From assembly GCA_947473805.1 (NCBI GenBank), contig CANJGB010000004.1, positions 1 to 64,000 of the forward strand: a stretch of DNA of 64,000 bases, in the 5' to 3' direction. The translations under genes were made by a program, and so were the position numbers. The stretch is from Alphaproteobacteria bacterium (GTDB lineage Bacteria > Pseudomonadota > Alphaproteobacteria > Ferrovibrionales > Ferrovibrionaceae). Every line of letters begins with the position of its first letter. The first letter of the stretch is position 1. Of this stretch, positions 43,876-52,788 are shown one piece after another. Below the pieces are notes generated by a model. That model ran no database searches, had not been told where the DNA came from, and saw only the letters and a program-made list of their open reading frames with translations.

Positions 43876-44649
43876 TTACCGCGCGGCGGCCAGTGCCGGC
43901 CGTTTTGCCGGCGCCTTGGCGGGGGCGGCTTTCGGGGCTGCCGCGACCTTGGCGACAGGCTCCATTGCCGCGGTCGTCGGTTCGCGCAGCACGTAGCCGC
44001 GGCCCCAGACGGTCTCGATGTAGTTGGTGCCGCCGGTCGCCGTGGCCAGCTTCTTGCGCAGCTTGCAGATGAAGACGTCGATGATCTTCAGTTCCGGCTC
44101 GTCCATGCCACCATAGAGGTGGTTCAGGAACATCTCCTTGGTCAGGGTCGAACCCTTTCGCAGCGCCAGCAGTTCCAGCATCGAATATTCCTTGCCGGTC
44201 AAATGCAGGCGGCGGCCGCTGGATTCGACCGACTTGGAGTCGAGGTTGATGGTCAGCTGGCCGACATTGATGACGTTTTCCGCATGGCCCTTCGAGCGGC
44301 GCACGATGGCCTGCAGGCGGGCGATCAATTCCTGGCGGTCGAACGGCTTGACCAGGTAGTCGTCCGCGCCGAACCCTAGGCCCTTCACCTTCTTGTCCGC
44401 ATCGCCCATGCCCGACAGGATCAGGATCGGCGTCGCGACCTTGGCGGCGCGCAGTTTGCGCAGCACGTCATAGCCGTGCATGTCCGGCAGGTTCAGGTCC
44501 AGGATGATGATGTCGTAGTCGTAGAGCTTGCCGAGGTCGATGCCCTCTTCGCCCAGGTCTGTGGTGTACACATTGAAGCCATGCCCGCCGAGCATCAGCT
44601 CGATACTGCGCGCCACGGCGCTGTCGTCTTCAATCAGGAGTACGCGCAT
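43876..44649 (-). CDS. ctrA: Cell-cycle master response regulator CtrA
   Basis: A 257-residue OmpR-type regulator. The receiver is [20 protein letters not shown] with phospho-acceptor D51 ([14 protein letters not shown]), and the winged-helix part contains the CtrA-specific [20 protein letters not shown] and [20 protein letters not shown]. It is controlled by phosphorelay from CckA through ChpT, and in many Alphaproteobacteria directs flagellar genes and gene-transfer agents. A perfect CtrA box lies in the divergent region to fliI. The C-terminal 30 residues form an Ala/Pro/Lys-rich tail ending AAAR, longer than in Caulobacter, where two terminal alanines are needed for ClpXP degradation. Confidence 0.95.
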   Translation of the reverse strand: MRVLLIEDDSAVARSIELMLGGHGFNVYTTDLGEEGIDLGKLYDYDIIILDLNLPDMHGYDVLRKLRAAKVATPILILSGMGDADKKVKGLGFGADDYLVKPFDRQELIARLQAIVRRSKGHAENVINVGQLTINLDSKSVESSGRRLHLTGKEYSMLELLALRKGSTLTKEMFLNHLYGGMDEPELKIIDVFICKLRKKLATATGGTNYIETVWGRGYVLREPTTAAMEPVAKVAAAPKAAPAKAPAKRPALAAAR

Positions 44650-44714
44650 TTCCGGTTCCCCTCGTCCGGCGGGCCACCCCGCCTTTTGCTGACCCCAATG
44701 GTTAACGGTTTGGA

Positions 44715-44729
44715 TTAACGACTGGTTAA
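44715..44729. promoter_or_regulatory. CtrA-binding site
   Basis: TTAA-N7-TTAA at 44715-44729, matching the CtrA consensus exactly, with further TTAAC half-sites at 44702 and 44736. It lies between divergent ctrA and fliI, suggesting CtrA autoregulation and control of the flagellar genes. Confidence 0.7.
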
Positions 44730-44834
44730 CGCCGGTTAAAGTCGGTGAACTAGACTATTCCCTTTACCCCTCCTTAAACCTTCCCGGTCACTCTCCGGGC
44801 GGCGGAAATCCGCCGTTTTTTAGGGAGTTGCCCG

Positions 44835-46154
44835 TTGGACACGATGCTGGCTGAAATCGACCGGGTCCCAGAATTCAGCCTTTACGGACGGGTATCTGCC
44901 ATCCAGGGCCTGCTGGTCGAGGTGGCCGGCGTCGAGCGTAGCCTCAGTATCGGCGGTCGGGTCGCCCTCCAGGGGCGTGGCACCAACGTGGATGCCGAGA
45001 TCGTCGGCTTCCGCCAGGGCCGCGCGCTGGCCATGCCCTTCGGTCCGCTCGAAGGTGTCGGCATGGGCTGCAAGGCCATTGTCGGCGAGCCCGAGCCTTC
45101 CATTCGTCCCGATGATTCCTGGCTGGGCCGCGTCATCGACGCGCGTGGCCGTCCGCTCGATGGCGGGCCGCCGCTGGGTGTCGGTCCCAAGGCCTATGCC
45201 ATTCGGTCCGCGCCGCCGCCGGCGCATTTGCGCACGCGGGTCGGCGGCAAGATCGATCTCGGCATCCGCGCCCTCAATACATTTGTGACCTGCTGCCGCG
45301 GCCAGCGCATGGGCATCTTCGCCGGCTCCGGCGTCGGCAAGTCGATCCTGCTGTCGATGATTGCACGCTACACGTCCGCCGACGTCAACGTGATCGGCCT
45401 GATCGGCGAGCGCGGCCGCGAGGTGCAGGAGTTCCTGCACGACGACCTGGGCCCCGAAGGCCTGGCCCGCAGCATCGTCGTCGTCGCAACGTCCGACGAG
45501 CCGGCGCTGATGCGCCGCCAGGCCGCGTACATGACGCTGGCCGTTGCCGAATATTTCCGCGACCGCGACAAGCAGGTGCTGTGCCTGATGGACAGCGTGA
45601 CCCGCTTTGCCATGGCGCAGCGCGAGATCGGCCTGTCGGGTGGCGAGCCGCCAACCACCAAGGGCTATCCGCCGACCGCCTTCGCCGAATTGCCCAAGCT
45701 GCTGGAACGCGCCGGTCCCGGCACCGGCAAGGGATCGATCACCGGCCTGTTTACCGTCCTGGTCGAGGGTGACGACCACAACGAGCCCATCGCCGATGCC
45801 GTCCGCGGCATTCTTGACGGCCACATCGTGCTTGACCGCGCCATCGGCGAGCGCGGCCGCTATCCCGCGGTCAATGTGTTGCGCTCGGTCTCGCGCACCA
45901 TGCCTGGCTGCAACAGCGAGGCCGAGAACGCCATGGTCGGCCGCGCGCGCAAGTTGATGGCGACTTACGAGGACATGGCCGAACTGATCCGGCTTGGTGC
46001 GTACAAGCGCGGCACCGATCCAGGCGTCGACGAGGCCATTGCCTACAATGACAAACTCGACGCCTTCCTGCGCCAGGGCAAGGCCGAGCGGGCCTCGCTT
46101 GCCACCGGCTATAAATCGCTGCAAACCCTGCTCGCCGCACCGGGAGGCGCCTGA
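44835..46154 (+). CDS. fliI: Flagellar export ATPase FliI
   Basis: A 439-residue ATPase of the flagellar type III secretion system, paralogous to F1-beta. The Walker A motif is [14 protein letters not shown], Walker B is VLCLMD, and [10 protein letters not shown] (catalytic Glu region), [13 protein letters not shown] and [18 protein letters not shown] are family signatures. The TTG at 44835 follows GGGAG at seven bases and is preferred over the ATG at 44844. fliJ overlaps its stop by one base. A CtrA box lies upstream. Confidence 0.95.
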   Translation: MDTMLAEIDRVPEFSLYGRVSAIQGLLVEVAGVERSLSIGGRVALQGRGTNVDAEIVGFRQGRALAMPFGPLEGVGMGCKAIVGEPEPSIRPDDSWLGRVIDARGRPLDGGPPLGVGPKAYAIRSAPPPAHLRTRVGGKIDLGIRALNTFVTCCRGQRMGIFAGSGVGKSILLSMIARYTSADVNVIGLIGERGREVQEFLHDDLGPEGLARSIVVVATSDEPALMRRQAAYMTLAVAEYFRDRDKQVLCLMDSVTRFAMAQREIGLSGGEPPTTKGYPPTAFAELPKLLERAGPGTGKGSITGLFTVLVEGDDHNEPIADAVRGILDGHIVLDRAIGERGRYPAVNVLRSVSRTMPGCNSEAENAMVGRARKLMATYEDMAELIRLGAYKRGTDPGVDEAIAYNDKLDAFLRQGKAERASLATGYKSLQTLLAAPGGA

Positions 46155-46579
46155 TGCGTACGCTCGACAATCTCATCCGCCTCGGCCGCTGGCGGCTCGA
46201 CGAACAGCGCCGTGTCGTCACCGACCTCGACAGGCTGAAGGACGGCCTGCTGGCCGAACTCGCGCGCCTCGCCATCGACATGGAGCGCGAGGCGATGCTG
46301 TCGCAAGGCGATTCCGAATTTGCCGTGGCCTATCCAGCCTGGCTGCGCCTCGCGCTGGGACGCCGCGATCGCCTCAACGCCTCGCTGGCCGAGGCCGATG
46401 CAAAGCTGGTCGTGGCCCAGGATGACCTGCGCGAATGCTTTCAGGAACTGAAGCGCTACGAGACCCTGGCCGAGGGACGCACGAAGCGCGAGCGCGCTGC
46501 TGTCGAACGCCGCCAGAATGCCGAACTGGATGAAATCGGCCTCGCCCGTTTCCGCCGTGCGGCGGGGCAGGGCGCCTGA
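46154..46579 (+). CDS. fliJ: Flagellar export chaperone FliJ
   Basis: A 141-residue, almost entirely helical, highly charged protein with heptad spacing throughout (LDEQRRVVTDLDRLKDGLLA, RYETLAEGRTKRERAAVERR), as expected for the coiled-coil stalk FliJ that couples FliI to the export gate. Sequence similarity in this family is weak, but size and position directly after fliI (TGATG overlap) make the assignment firm. No further flagellar genes follow in the window. Confidence 0.88.
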   Translation: MRTLDNLIRLGRWRLDEQRRVVTDLDRLKDGLLAELARLAIDMEREAMLSQGDSEFAVAYPAWLRLALGRRDRLNASLAEADAKLVVAQDDLRECFQELKRYETLAEGRTKRERAAVERRQNAELDEIGLARFRRAAGQGA

Positions 46580-46601
46580 GAGCGGCTACCTGGCCCCGCA
46601 T

Positions 46602-46838
46602 TCGCTTCAGAATAACGTTCGGCCCGTCGTCGAACGAAATTTCGGAATGTTCTGATTGGAACTCGTCCATGGCGGTCTTGCAGCCGCCATGGTCGTGGCA
46701 ATTGTCCAGGATGATCGTGCCGCCGGCAGCCATCTTGGCGGCCAGCGCCGCAAGGCCGATCTCGCCGACGTCGCCGGGAATATTTCCTTCCAGTACCGCA
46801 CGGACCGCGCGCTCGATCCGCGACAGCTTCGCATCTGA
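46602..46838 (-). pseudogene. TylF-like methyltransferase remnant with internal deletion
   Basis: The minus-strand frame has two pieces that fit the TylF/MycF macrocin-O-methyltransferase pattern: RAVLEGNIPGDVGEIG (SAM-binding start) joined directly to MAAGGTIILDNCHDHGGCKT and MDEFQSEHSEI (the C-terminal GG.I..D.....C..A.DEF segment). About 90 residues between them are missing, and no start codon with a ribosome binding site is present, so it is probably a decayed gene. The match is by pattern only and could be checked by a database search. The frame continues into the antisense of fliJ, which is not part of the gene. Confidence 0.4.
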
Positions 46839-47174
46839 CGAACAGGTCAGACGTTCCGGGCGGACCGGGCGGTTTCGCTGATTCCGCTGCCGGGTCGGAA
46901 GCGGCCGAGAAAGCCGCCGAACCGGTAGGACTGTCTCAGGGCAGAAAGACTTTTGGTCATGGTTCACCCGTTTCATTGACCAATGTTGAGTTTCGGCCAT
47001 TGCGCCAGGCCGGGGATGACAAAGCTGTGGCTATTGGTCCCGGTTCCGCCGGCCCGCACCGCGCCTTGCCGGCGTAAATTGGCTTATTCCGGCCGCCCGG
47101 AGGCTTTATATGTGTCCCCGGCTCTGCTAACCCGGAGACCGGACGGATCTGGAAAAAGACAAGGGGCGGATGCG
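46839..47174. other. Intergenic region before the ACAD operon
   Basis: No convincing gene here. It must contain the promoter of the plus-strand acyl-CoA dehydrogenase operon starting at 47175, but no clear -35/-10 was recognised. The left part borders the methyltransferase remnant. Confidence 0.35.
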
Positions 47175-48401
47175 GTGAACTTCGAACATAGCGACAAGGT
47201 CAAGGCGCTGATCGAGCGCCTGCAGGATTTCATGGCCCTGCATGTCATCCCGAACGACCAGGTCTGGTGGGATCAGCTTGCCGCCGCCGAGGACCGCTGG
47301 GCGCCGCTCCCCATCGTCGAGGAACTGAAGGTCAAGGCCAGGGCCGCCGGCCTGTGGAATTTGTTTCACACCCACGCGCGCCACGGCGCGCCGGGCCTGA
47401 CCAACCTGGAATTCGCGCCCCTGGCCGAGATCATGGGCCGCGTTCACTGGTCGTCAATCGTGTTCAATTGCTCGGCGCCTGATACCGGCAACATGGAGAC
47501 GATCGAGCGCTACGGCACCGAGGAGCACAAGGAGAAGTGGCTGAAGCCGCTGCTTGAGGGGAAAATCCGCTCCGCCTTCAGCATGACCGAGCCCGAGGTC
47601 GCATCCTCCGACGCCACCAATATCCGCACCAGCATCACGCGCGACGGCGATCACTACGTCATCAACGGCCGCAAGTGGTGGTCGTCGGGCGCCATGTCGC
47701 GCGACTGCGAAATTCTCATCGTCATGGGCAAGACCGACCCCGACAATGCGGACAAGCACAAGCAGCAGTCCATGATCCTCGTGCCGGTGAAGACGCCCGG
47801 TGTCACGCTGGTGCGCAACCTGCCGGTGTTCGGCTGGGACGATGCGCCGCACGGCCATGCCGAGATACTGTACGAAAACGTCCGGGTGCCGGTCACCAAC
47901 ATCCTGCTGGGCGAGGGCCGCGGCTTCGAAATCGCGCAGGGCCGTCTCGGCCCGGGCCGCATCCACCACTGCATGCGCAACATTGGCATGGCCGAAACGG
48001 CGCTGGAAAAGATGTGCCGCCGGCTCGCCAGCCGCACCGCCTTCGGTCGTGCCCTTGCCGACCAGAGCGTGTGGCACGAGCGCATCGCCAATTGCCGCAT
48101 CCTGATCGACCAGGCCCGCTGGCTGGTGCTCAACGCCGCCGACAAGATGGACCGTCTTGGCAACAAGGCGGCGCGCATGGAAATCGGCATGATCAAGGTG
48201 GCCGCGCCGAACATGCTGCAACAGGTGGTGGACTGGGCGATCCAGGCCCATGGCGGCGCCGGCGTGACGACCGATTCCGGCCTTGCCTACATGTACAGCC
48301 GGGCCCGCACCATGCGCCTGGTCGATGGCCCGGACGAGGTGCACCGCAACCAGCTCGCCAAGGCCGAACTCGGCAAGTATCGCCCGCCGCGCGCGAAGTA
48401 G
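47175..48401 (+). CDS. Acyl-CoA dehydrogenase, ACAD11-like
   Basis: A 408-residue flavoprotein. Conserved parts are [17 protein letters not shown], the middle strand [32 protein letters not shown] (substrate pocket) and the C-terminal [20 protein letters not shown] with [19 protein letters not shown] and the WWSSGA pattern are typical of the ACAD10/ACAD11 branch. The GTG at 47175 is the best start; it follows GGGGCGGA. Four bases after the stop, an APH-fold kinase gene begins. In animals ACAD10/11 fuse this kinase and dehydrogenase for 4-hydroxy-acid breakdown, so the pair here probably does the same (inference). Confidence 0.88.
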   Translation: MNFEHSDKVKALIERLQDFMALHVIPNDQVWWDQLAAAEDRWAPLPIVEELKVKARAAGLWNLFHTHARHGAPGLTNLEFAPLAEIMGRVHWSSIVFNCSAPDTGNMETIERYGTEEHKEKWLKPLLEGKIRSAFSMTEPEVASSDATNIRTSITRDGDHYVINGRKWWSSGAMSRDCEILIVMGKTDPDNADKHKQQSMILVPVKTPGVTLVRNLPVFGWDDAPHGHAEILYENVRVPVTNILLGEGRGFEIAQGRLGPGRIHHCMRNIGMAETALEKMCRRLASRTAFGRALADQSVWHERIANCRILIDQARWLVLNAADKMDRLGNKAARMEIGMIKVAAPNMLQQVVDWAIQAHGGAGVTTDSGLAYMYSRARTMRLVDGPDEVHRNQLAKAELGKYRPPRAK

Positions 48402-48405
48402 ACTG

Positions 48406-49449
48406 ATGAGCGACGCCCATCTCGTCCCGGTCCTCGCCAATCACCGCTTCGACGAGGCGGCCTTGGTGCGCTACCTGCGTGGCAAGCTGCCGGGTTTCGA
48501 CGGCGACGTGAAGGTGCGCCAGTTCCAGGGCGGCCAGTCTAACCCGACCTTCCACATCGCGACTCCGGCCGGCAATTATGTGCTGCGCAAGAAGCCGCCG
48601 GGCAAGTTGCTGCCATCGGCGCACGCAGTCGATCGCGAGTTCGCGGTGATGAAGGCGCTGGGCGCCAGCGGCGTGCCCGTGCCGGGCATGCGCCTGTTGT
48701 GCGACGACGACGCGATCATCGGCCAGATGTTCTTCGTCATGGACCATGTCGAGGGGCGCGTCTTCAACGACCGCCTGCTGCCCGGCTGCACGGTGGCCGA
48801 GCGCGCGGCCATGTATGACGAGACGGCGCGCGTCCTGGCGCTGCTCCATGCGGTGGATTACCGCGCGGTCGGCCTGGAGAGTTTCGGCAAGCCGCAGGGC
48901 TATATCGCCCGCCAGGTGTCGCGCTGGGCCAAACAGTACGAGGCCTCGAAGGTCGAGGAAAACGCCGCGATGGACAATCTCGTGGTGTGGCTGAACAAGA
49001 ACCTGCCGGCCACTGACGAAAATTCCATCGTCCATGGCGATTACCGCATCGGCAATCTGATGTTCCATCCGACTGAGCCTAAGGTGGTCGCCGTGCTTGA
49101 CTGGGAACTGGCCACGCTGGGTCACCCGCTGTCGGACCTCGGCTATTGCTGCATCGCCTGGCATTCGCCGCCGGGCGAGGCGCTGGGTCTGGCCGGCACC
49201 AACTATCGCGAACTGGGCATCCCGGATGAGGCCGGTTTCCTCGCTGCCTACAAGGCCCATGGCGGCCGGCCGCTGGCGCACTGGGACTTCTTCCTGATCT
49301 TCTCGATGTTCCGCTCGGCGGCCATCCGCGCCGGCGTCTATCGCCGCGCGCTCGACGGCAACGCGGCCGATGCCAAGGGTCTCGAAATTGGCGGCGCCTA
49401 CCGCTCGCTGGCCGAACGCGCCTGGGCGCTGGTGCAGGAACGCAGCTAG
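48406..49449 (+). CDS. APH-fold phosphotransferase, ACAD10/11 kinase-like
   Basis: A 347-residue protein of the aminoglycoside phosphotransferase/choline kinase fold. Motifs: GGQSNPTFHIATPAGNYVLR (phosphate loop and lysine, KKPPG), HGDYRIGNLMF (catalytic Asp in Brenner's motif) and LDWELATLGHPLSDLGY (metal-binding Asp). This set, with KKPPGKLLPSAHAVDREF, matches the bacterial phosphotransferases next to acyl-CoA dehydrogenases, homologous to the kinase half of ACAD10/11 and to LvaA, which phosphorylates 4-hydroxyacyl-CoA. It is not expected to give antibiotic resistance. It is spaced by four bases from both neighbours. Confidence 0.87.
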   Translation: MSDAHLVPVLANHRFDEAALVRYLRGKLPGFDGDVKVRQFQGGQSNPTFHIATPAGNYVLRKKPPGKLLPSAHAVDREFAVMKALGASGVPVPGMRLLCDDDAIIGQMFFVMDHVEGRVFNDRLLPGCTVAERAAMYDETARVLALLHAVDYRAVGLESFGKPQGYIARQVSRWAKQYEASKVEENAAMDNLVVWLNKNLPATDENSIVHGDYRIGNLMFHPTEPKVVAVLDWELATLGHPLSDLGYCCIAWHSPPGEALGLAGTNYRELGIPDEAGFLAAYKAHGGRPLAHWDFFLIFSMFRSAAIRAGVYRRALDGNAADAKGLEIGGAYRSLAERAWALVQERS

Positions 49450-49453
49450 CTCT

Positions 49454-50638
49454 ATGGCCGGTCAGGTTCTGGTCGAGCGGCGCGACGGCATTGCCGTCAT
49501 CCGCATCGACAATCCGCCGGTCAACGCGCTCAATCTCGTGGTGCGCGAGGCGCTGCACGACCTGCTGTCGGGCCTCGCCAATGAATCTGGCCTGAGGGGC
49601 GTCGTGCTCGCGGGCGCGAATGGCCGCTATATCGCCGGCGGCGACATCAAGGAATTCCACATCGCCCGTATCGGCCCGCCGGTGCGCGACCTTGCACGCC
49701 TGCTGGAAAACCTCGACGTGCCGGTCATCTGCGCCATCCAGGGGGCTGCCTTGGGCGGCGGGCTGGAACTGGCTTTGGCCTGTGACTACCGCATTGCCAC
49801 GCCCGCTTCGATCTTCGGCCTGCCGGAAGTGGGCCTCGGCATCATCGCCGGCGGCGGCGGCACGCAGCGCCTGCCGCGCCTGATCGGCCTGGAACCCGCG
49901 CTGGATCTTATCTTGTCCGCCGAGGCCGTGGATGCGCCGCGCGCGCGGGCGCTTGGCATTATCGACGAAGTTCTCGACGGCGACGTCATTGCCGCCGCGC
50001 TCCAGGCGGTGTCGCGCGTCCCCGTGCGCCGCAGCGGCGCCATGCCCGTGCGCGCCCAGGGCGATCCACTGGCTGTCATCGCCGCCTATCGCGCCCGGAT
50101 GCAACGCGAGCGGCCCGATGAACCGGCGCCCGGCCATGCATTGGACAGCGTCGCCCAGGGCATTGCCGAGGGTCTGGAGATCGCGATCGCCGCTGATCGC
50201 GGGCGCTTCAGCATTCTGAACGAGACGCCTGAATCCAAGGCGCTGCGCTACATTTTCTTCGCCGAGCGCGCGGCCATGAAACCCCCGGCCGGGCAGGGCG
50301 GCAATGCCGATGCGGTGACCGCGGTGTCGCTGGGGTCGAAGCTGGTCGAGATCCGCCGCGACGGCGCAACCGACGCCAATGTCGCCGCCGCCCTCGCGCG
50401 CGAGAAGAAAGCCGGCAAGCTGGTGGTGATCACCGGCCCGTCATCGCCGCCGGTCTCCGACCGCCTGCGGGCGGCACTCGCCGCCGGCACCGCCGCAACC
50501 CTTGGTGCACAGCTCGTCGCCGACGGCGCGGTCGGCCGCCCCGGCGACATCGACGTCATCTGCGTGTCGGGGCTCGGCTATCCGCGCCATCTCGGCGGCC
50601 CGATGTACCAGGCCGACCTGGTCCTCAATCGCCCTTGA
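49454..50638 (+). CDS. Enoyl-CoA hydratase with collapsed hydroxyacyl-CoA dehydrogenase tail
   Basis: A 394-residue protein. Residues 1-190 are a complete crotonase domain (RYIAGGDIKEF, QGAALGGGLELALACDYRI, FGLPEVGLGIIAGGGGTQRL), including the two glutamate positions of hydratases. Then comes the FadB/FadJ linker (ESKALRYIFFAERAAMKPP). The GxGxMG Rossmann motif of the dehydrogenase domain is absent; instead KLVEIRRDGATDANVAAALA and the FadJ-type ending DIDVICVSGLGYPRHLGGPM are joined with most of the core missing. So only the hydratase should work. The frame is intact and codon use is normal, so this may be a stable short form rather than decay. It is the third gene of the ACAD/kinase operon. 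Confidence 0.78.
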   Translation: MAGQVLVERRDGIAVIRIDNPPVNALNLVVREALHDLLSGLANESGLRGVVLAGANGRYIAGGDIKEFHIARIGPPVRDLARLLENLDVPVICAIQGAALGGGLELALACDYRIATPASIFGLPEVGLGIIAGGGGTQRLPRLIGLEPALDLILSAEAVDAPRARALGIIDEVLDGDVIAAALQAVSRVPVRRSGAMPVRAQGDPLAVIAAYRARMQRERPDEPAPGHALDSVAQGIAEGLEIAIAADRGRFSILNETPESKALRYIFFAERAAMKPPAGQGGNADAVTAVSLGSKLVEIRRDGATDANVAAALAREKKAGKLVVITGPSSPPVSDRLRAALAAGTAATLGAQLVADGAVGRPGDIDVICVSGLGYPRHLGGPMYQADLVLNRP

Positions 50639-51425
50639 AGTCCGGCTTGCGCCTCTCCACGAAGGCATTCACCGCCTCGCGGTGATCGCCGGTGTGGTGC
50701 GCCAGCGCCTGCAGCGCCGACGACAGTTCCAGGATCGCCGGCAGGGTTGCAACCTGCGCCTCGCGCAGCAGGCGCTTGGTCATCCGCACCGCGTGTGGCG
50801 GATTGACGGCAATGCGTTCGGCCAGCTTGCGCGCCTCGGCCAGCAGGTCGGCATCCGCCACCACCTTCGACACCAGGCCGATGTTCAGCGCCTCGCGTGC
50901 ATCGATGGTCTCGCCGGTCAGCGCCATCTCGCACGCCTTCGAAAATCCCACCACCCGCGGCAGCAGCCACGCGCCGCCGTCGCCGGGAATCAACCCCACC
51001 TTGACGAAACTCTCGGCGAAGGTTGCTGCCTCGCCGGCGATACGCAGGTCGCACATGCACGTCAGGTCGCAGCCCGCGCCGATGGCCGGCCCGTTCACCG
51101 CCGCGATCACCGGCAGGTCGATGCGCTGGAAAATCATCGGCAGGCGCTGGATACCGTGGCGATAGCCCGTACGCACACCCACCGGCGGCAGTTTCGACAG
51201 GCCGCCCGGCTCGTTCATCTTTTTCAGGTTACCGCCGGACGAAAAGGCCGGCCCGTTGCCGGTCAGGATCGCCACGCGCACCGACGTATCGGCATTCAGT
51301 TCCACCAGCGCGCTTTCCAGCGCGTCGATCATGTCTTCGTCGGTCAGCGCGTTGCGCGTCTCCGGCCGGTTCATGGTCAGCGTGGCAATGGCGCCGTCGC
51401 GGGCGACGAGCAGGGGCGCGGTCAT
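50625..51425 (-). CDS. Enoyl-CoA hydratase
   Basis: A 266-residue crotonase-family enzyme. Oxyanion-hole regions are PAFSSGGNLKKM and NGPAIGAGCDLTCMCDLRI; the segment VKVGLIPGDGGAWLLPR keeps the glycine-rich loop, while the first catalytic Glu position is Asn (GGNLKKM loop) or shifted, so the reaction may be non-hydratase. The start at 51425 is the family start; the same frame is open upstream through the antisense of the DUF445 gene. The stop overlaps the convergent gene by 14 bases. Confidence 0.87.
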   Translation of the reverse strand: MTAPLLVARDGAIATLTMNRPETRNALTDEDMIDALESALVELNADTSVRVAILTGNGPAFSSGGNLKKMNEPGGLSKLPPVGVRTGYRHGIQRLPMIFQRIDLPVIAAVNGPAIGAGCDLTCMCDLRIAGEAATFAESFVKVGLIPGDGGAWLLPRVVGFSKACEMALTGETIDAREALNIGLVSKVVADADLLAEARKLAERIAVNPPHAVRMTKRLLREAQVATLPAILELSSALQALAHHTGDHREAVNAFVERRKPDFKGD

Positions 51426-51483
51426 GTGAACTCCGGGTATGATGGGGCCGTTGGACGCGTAGCTTAGGCGGCGGGACTGGCGG

Positions 51484-52767
51484 ATGGCGACCGATTTCCC
51501 CGAGGAAAAGACGCAGCGCGCCGCCCTGGCGCGGCAGCGCGGCATTGCGACCGGCCTCTTGGTCTTCATGCTGGCGGTGCTGGTCGCCACGTTCCTCGTG
51601 CCCGCGGTGCCGTTCTGGACCGGCCTGGTGCGCGCGGCGGCCGAGGCCGGGCTGGTCGGCGGCCTGGCCGACTGGTTCGCCGTGACCGCCCTGTTCCGCC
51701 GCCCCCTCGGCCTGCCCATCCCGCACACCGCCATCGTCACCCGCCAGAAGGACCGCATCGGCGTGGCGCTGGGCCAGTTCATCGCGACGCACTTCCTGAC
51801 CGAGGAAGCCCTGGCGCCGCGCCTGCGCCAGCTCGATCTCGCGGGCCGCGCCGCCCGCTGGCTGGCGGTCGATGCCAATGCCGCCGGCCTCGCCGACCGC
51901 GCCGGCGCGCTGCTGCCGTTCGTCGTGGCGCGCATGGGTGACGAAAATCTGCGCGCCTTTTTCCGCCAGGCGCTGTACCGCGAGCTCCAGGCAGGCGACA
52001 TCGCGCCCTTCGCCGGCCGCGCCCTGTCGGCGGTGGTGCAGGGCGGCCACCATTTCCTGCTGCTGGACGAAATGGTCGGCGTCGCCCGCGCCGCCATCCG
52101 CGACCACCGCGCCACCGTAATGGCCGAGGTCGGCCAGCGCACCGGCCGCTGGGTGCCCAAATGGGTCGACACCAAACTGGCCGACGCGCTGATGAACGGC
52201 GTCGACGATGTGCTGCAGCGCCTGGCCCAGCCGGGCAGCGACGCCCGCGCCAGCGTTGACCGCGCCGTGGCCAATCTGGCGGCCGGCCTGCAGACCGATC
52301 CCGCCTGGCGCGAACGCCTGCAACAGTGGAAGGCCAAGCTGCTGACCGACCCGGCGCTGCAGGCCATGCTGGAATCCCTGTGGGACGACATCCGCGCCCG
52401 CGCATTGGCCGATCTCGATGCGCCAGACTCCCGCATCCGCGCCGCCTTGGGCGCTGCCATCGGCGCCGGCGGCCGCGCGCTGCTGGCCGATTTCGGCCTT
52501 CAGGAGCGGCTGAACCGCCGGCTCGAAATCATCCTCACCACCGTGCTGCTGCCGCAGCGCGCGCGCATCAGCGACTTCATCGCCGACACCGTGCGCCGCT
52601 GGGACCCGGCCGAGATCAGCGACCGCCTCGAACTCGCGGTCGGCCGTGACCTGCAGTACATCCGCATCAACGGCACTTTGGTCGGTGCGCTGGCCGGCGT
52701 GGGCATCTATCTCGCGGTGGAGTTCCTCCCGCACCTCTTTGCCCTCCCCCTTGAGGGGGGAGGGTAG
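51484..52767 (+). CDS. DUF445-family membrane protein
   Basis: A 427-residue protein with one hydrophobic segment near residues 21-45 (GLLVFMLAVLVATFLVPAVP) and another at the C-terminus (LVGALAGVGIYLAVEFLPHL), and a long helical middle. The N-terminal AAAEAGLVGGLADWFAVTALFRRPLG is the DUF445 signature. The function is unknown; members are inner-membrane proteins. The last codons (LEGGG) and the stop lie within a palindromic GC-rich repeat, so the C-terminus may have been altered by its insertion. Divergent from the hydratase gene with 58 bases between. Confidence 0.85.
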   Translation: MATDFPEEKTQRAALARQRGIATGLLVFMLAVLVATFLVPAVPFWTGLVRAAAEAGLVGGLADWFAVTALFRRPLGLPIPHTAIVTRQKDRIGVALGQFIATHFLTEEALAPRLRQLDLAGRAARWLAVDANAAGLADRAGALLPFVVARMGDENLRAFFRQALYRELQAGDIAPFAGRALSAVVQGGHHFLLLDEMVGVARAAIRDHRATVMAEVGQRTGRWVPKWVDTKLADALMNGVDDVLQRLAQPGSDARASVDRAVANLAAGLQTDPAWRERLQQWKAKLLTDPALQAMLESLWDDIRARALADLDAPDSRIRAALGAAIGAGGRALLADFGLQERLNRRLEIILTTVLLPQRARISDFIADTVRRWDPAEISDRLELAVGRDLQYIRINGTLVGALAGVGIYLAVEFLPHLFALPLEGGG

Positions 52768-52777
52768 GGTGGGGGTG
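52742..52777. repeat. REP-like palindromic element at a gene end
   Basis: CCCTCCCCC and GGGGGAGGG flank a five-base loop, followed by TAGGGTGGGGGTG. This G/C-only arrangement is a common dispersed intergenic element in Alphaproteobacteria. It provides the final codons and stop of the DUF445 gene and may also terminate transcription. Only one copy is in the window, so family membership is inferred. Confidence 0.5.
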
Positions 52778-52788
52778 ACGACAGGCGT

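Noticed and set aside
46374-47000. 208-codon minus-strand gene over fliJ's end
   Set aside because: Only its middle (46602-46838) resembles a protein family, and that part is missing its core; the rest is antisense to fliJ or low-information sequence.
51426-52460. N-terminal extension of the minus-strand hydratase to 611 residues
   Set aside because: It would run antisense through the DUF445 gene; the family start at 51425 is clear.
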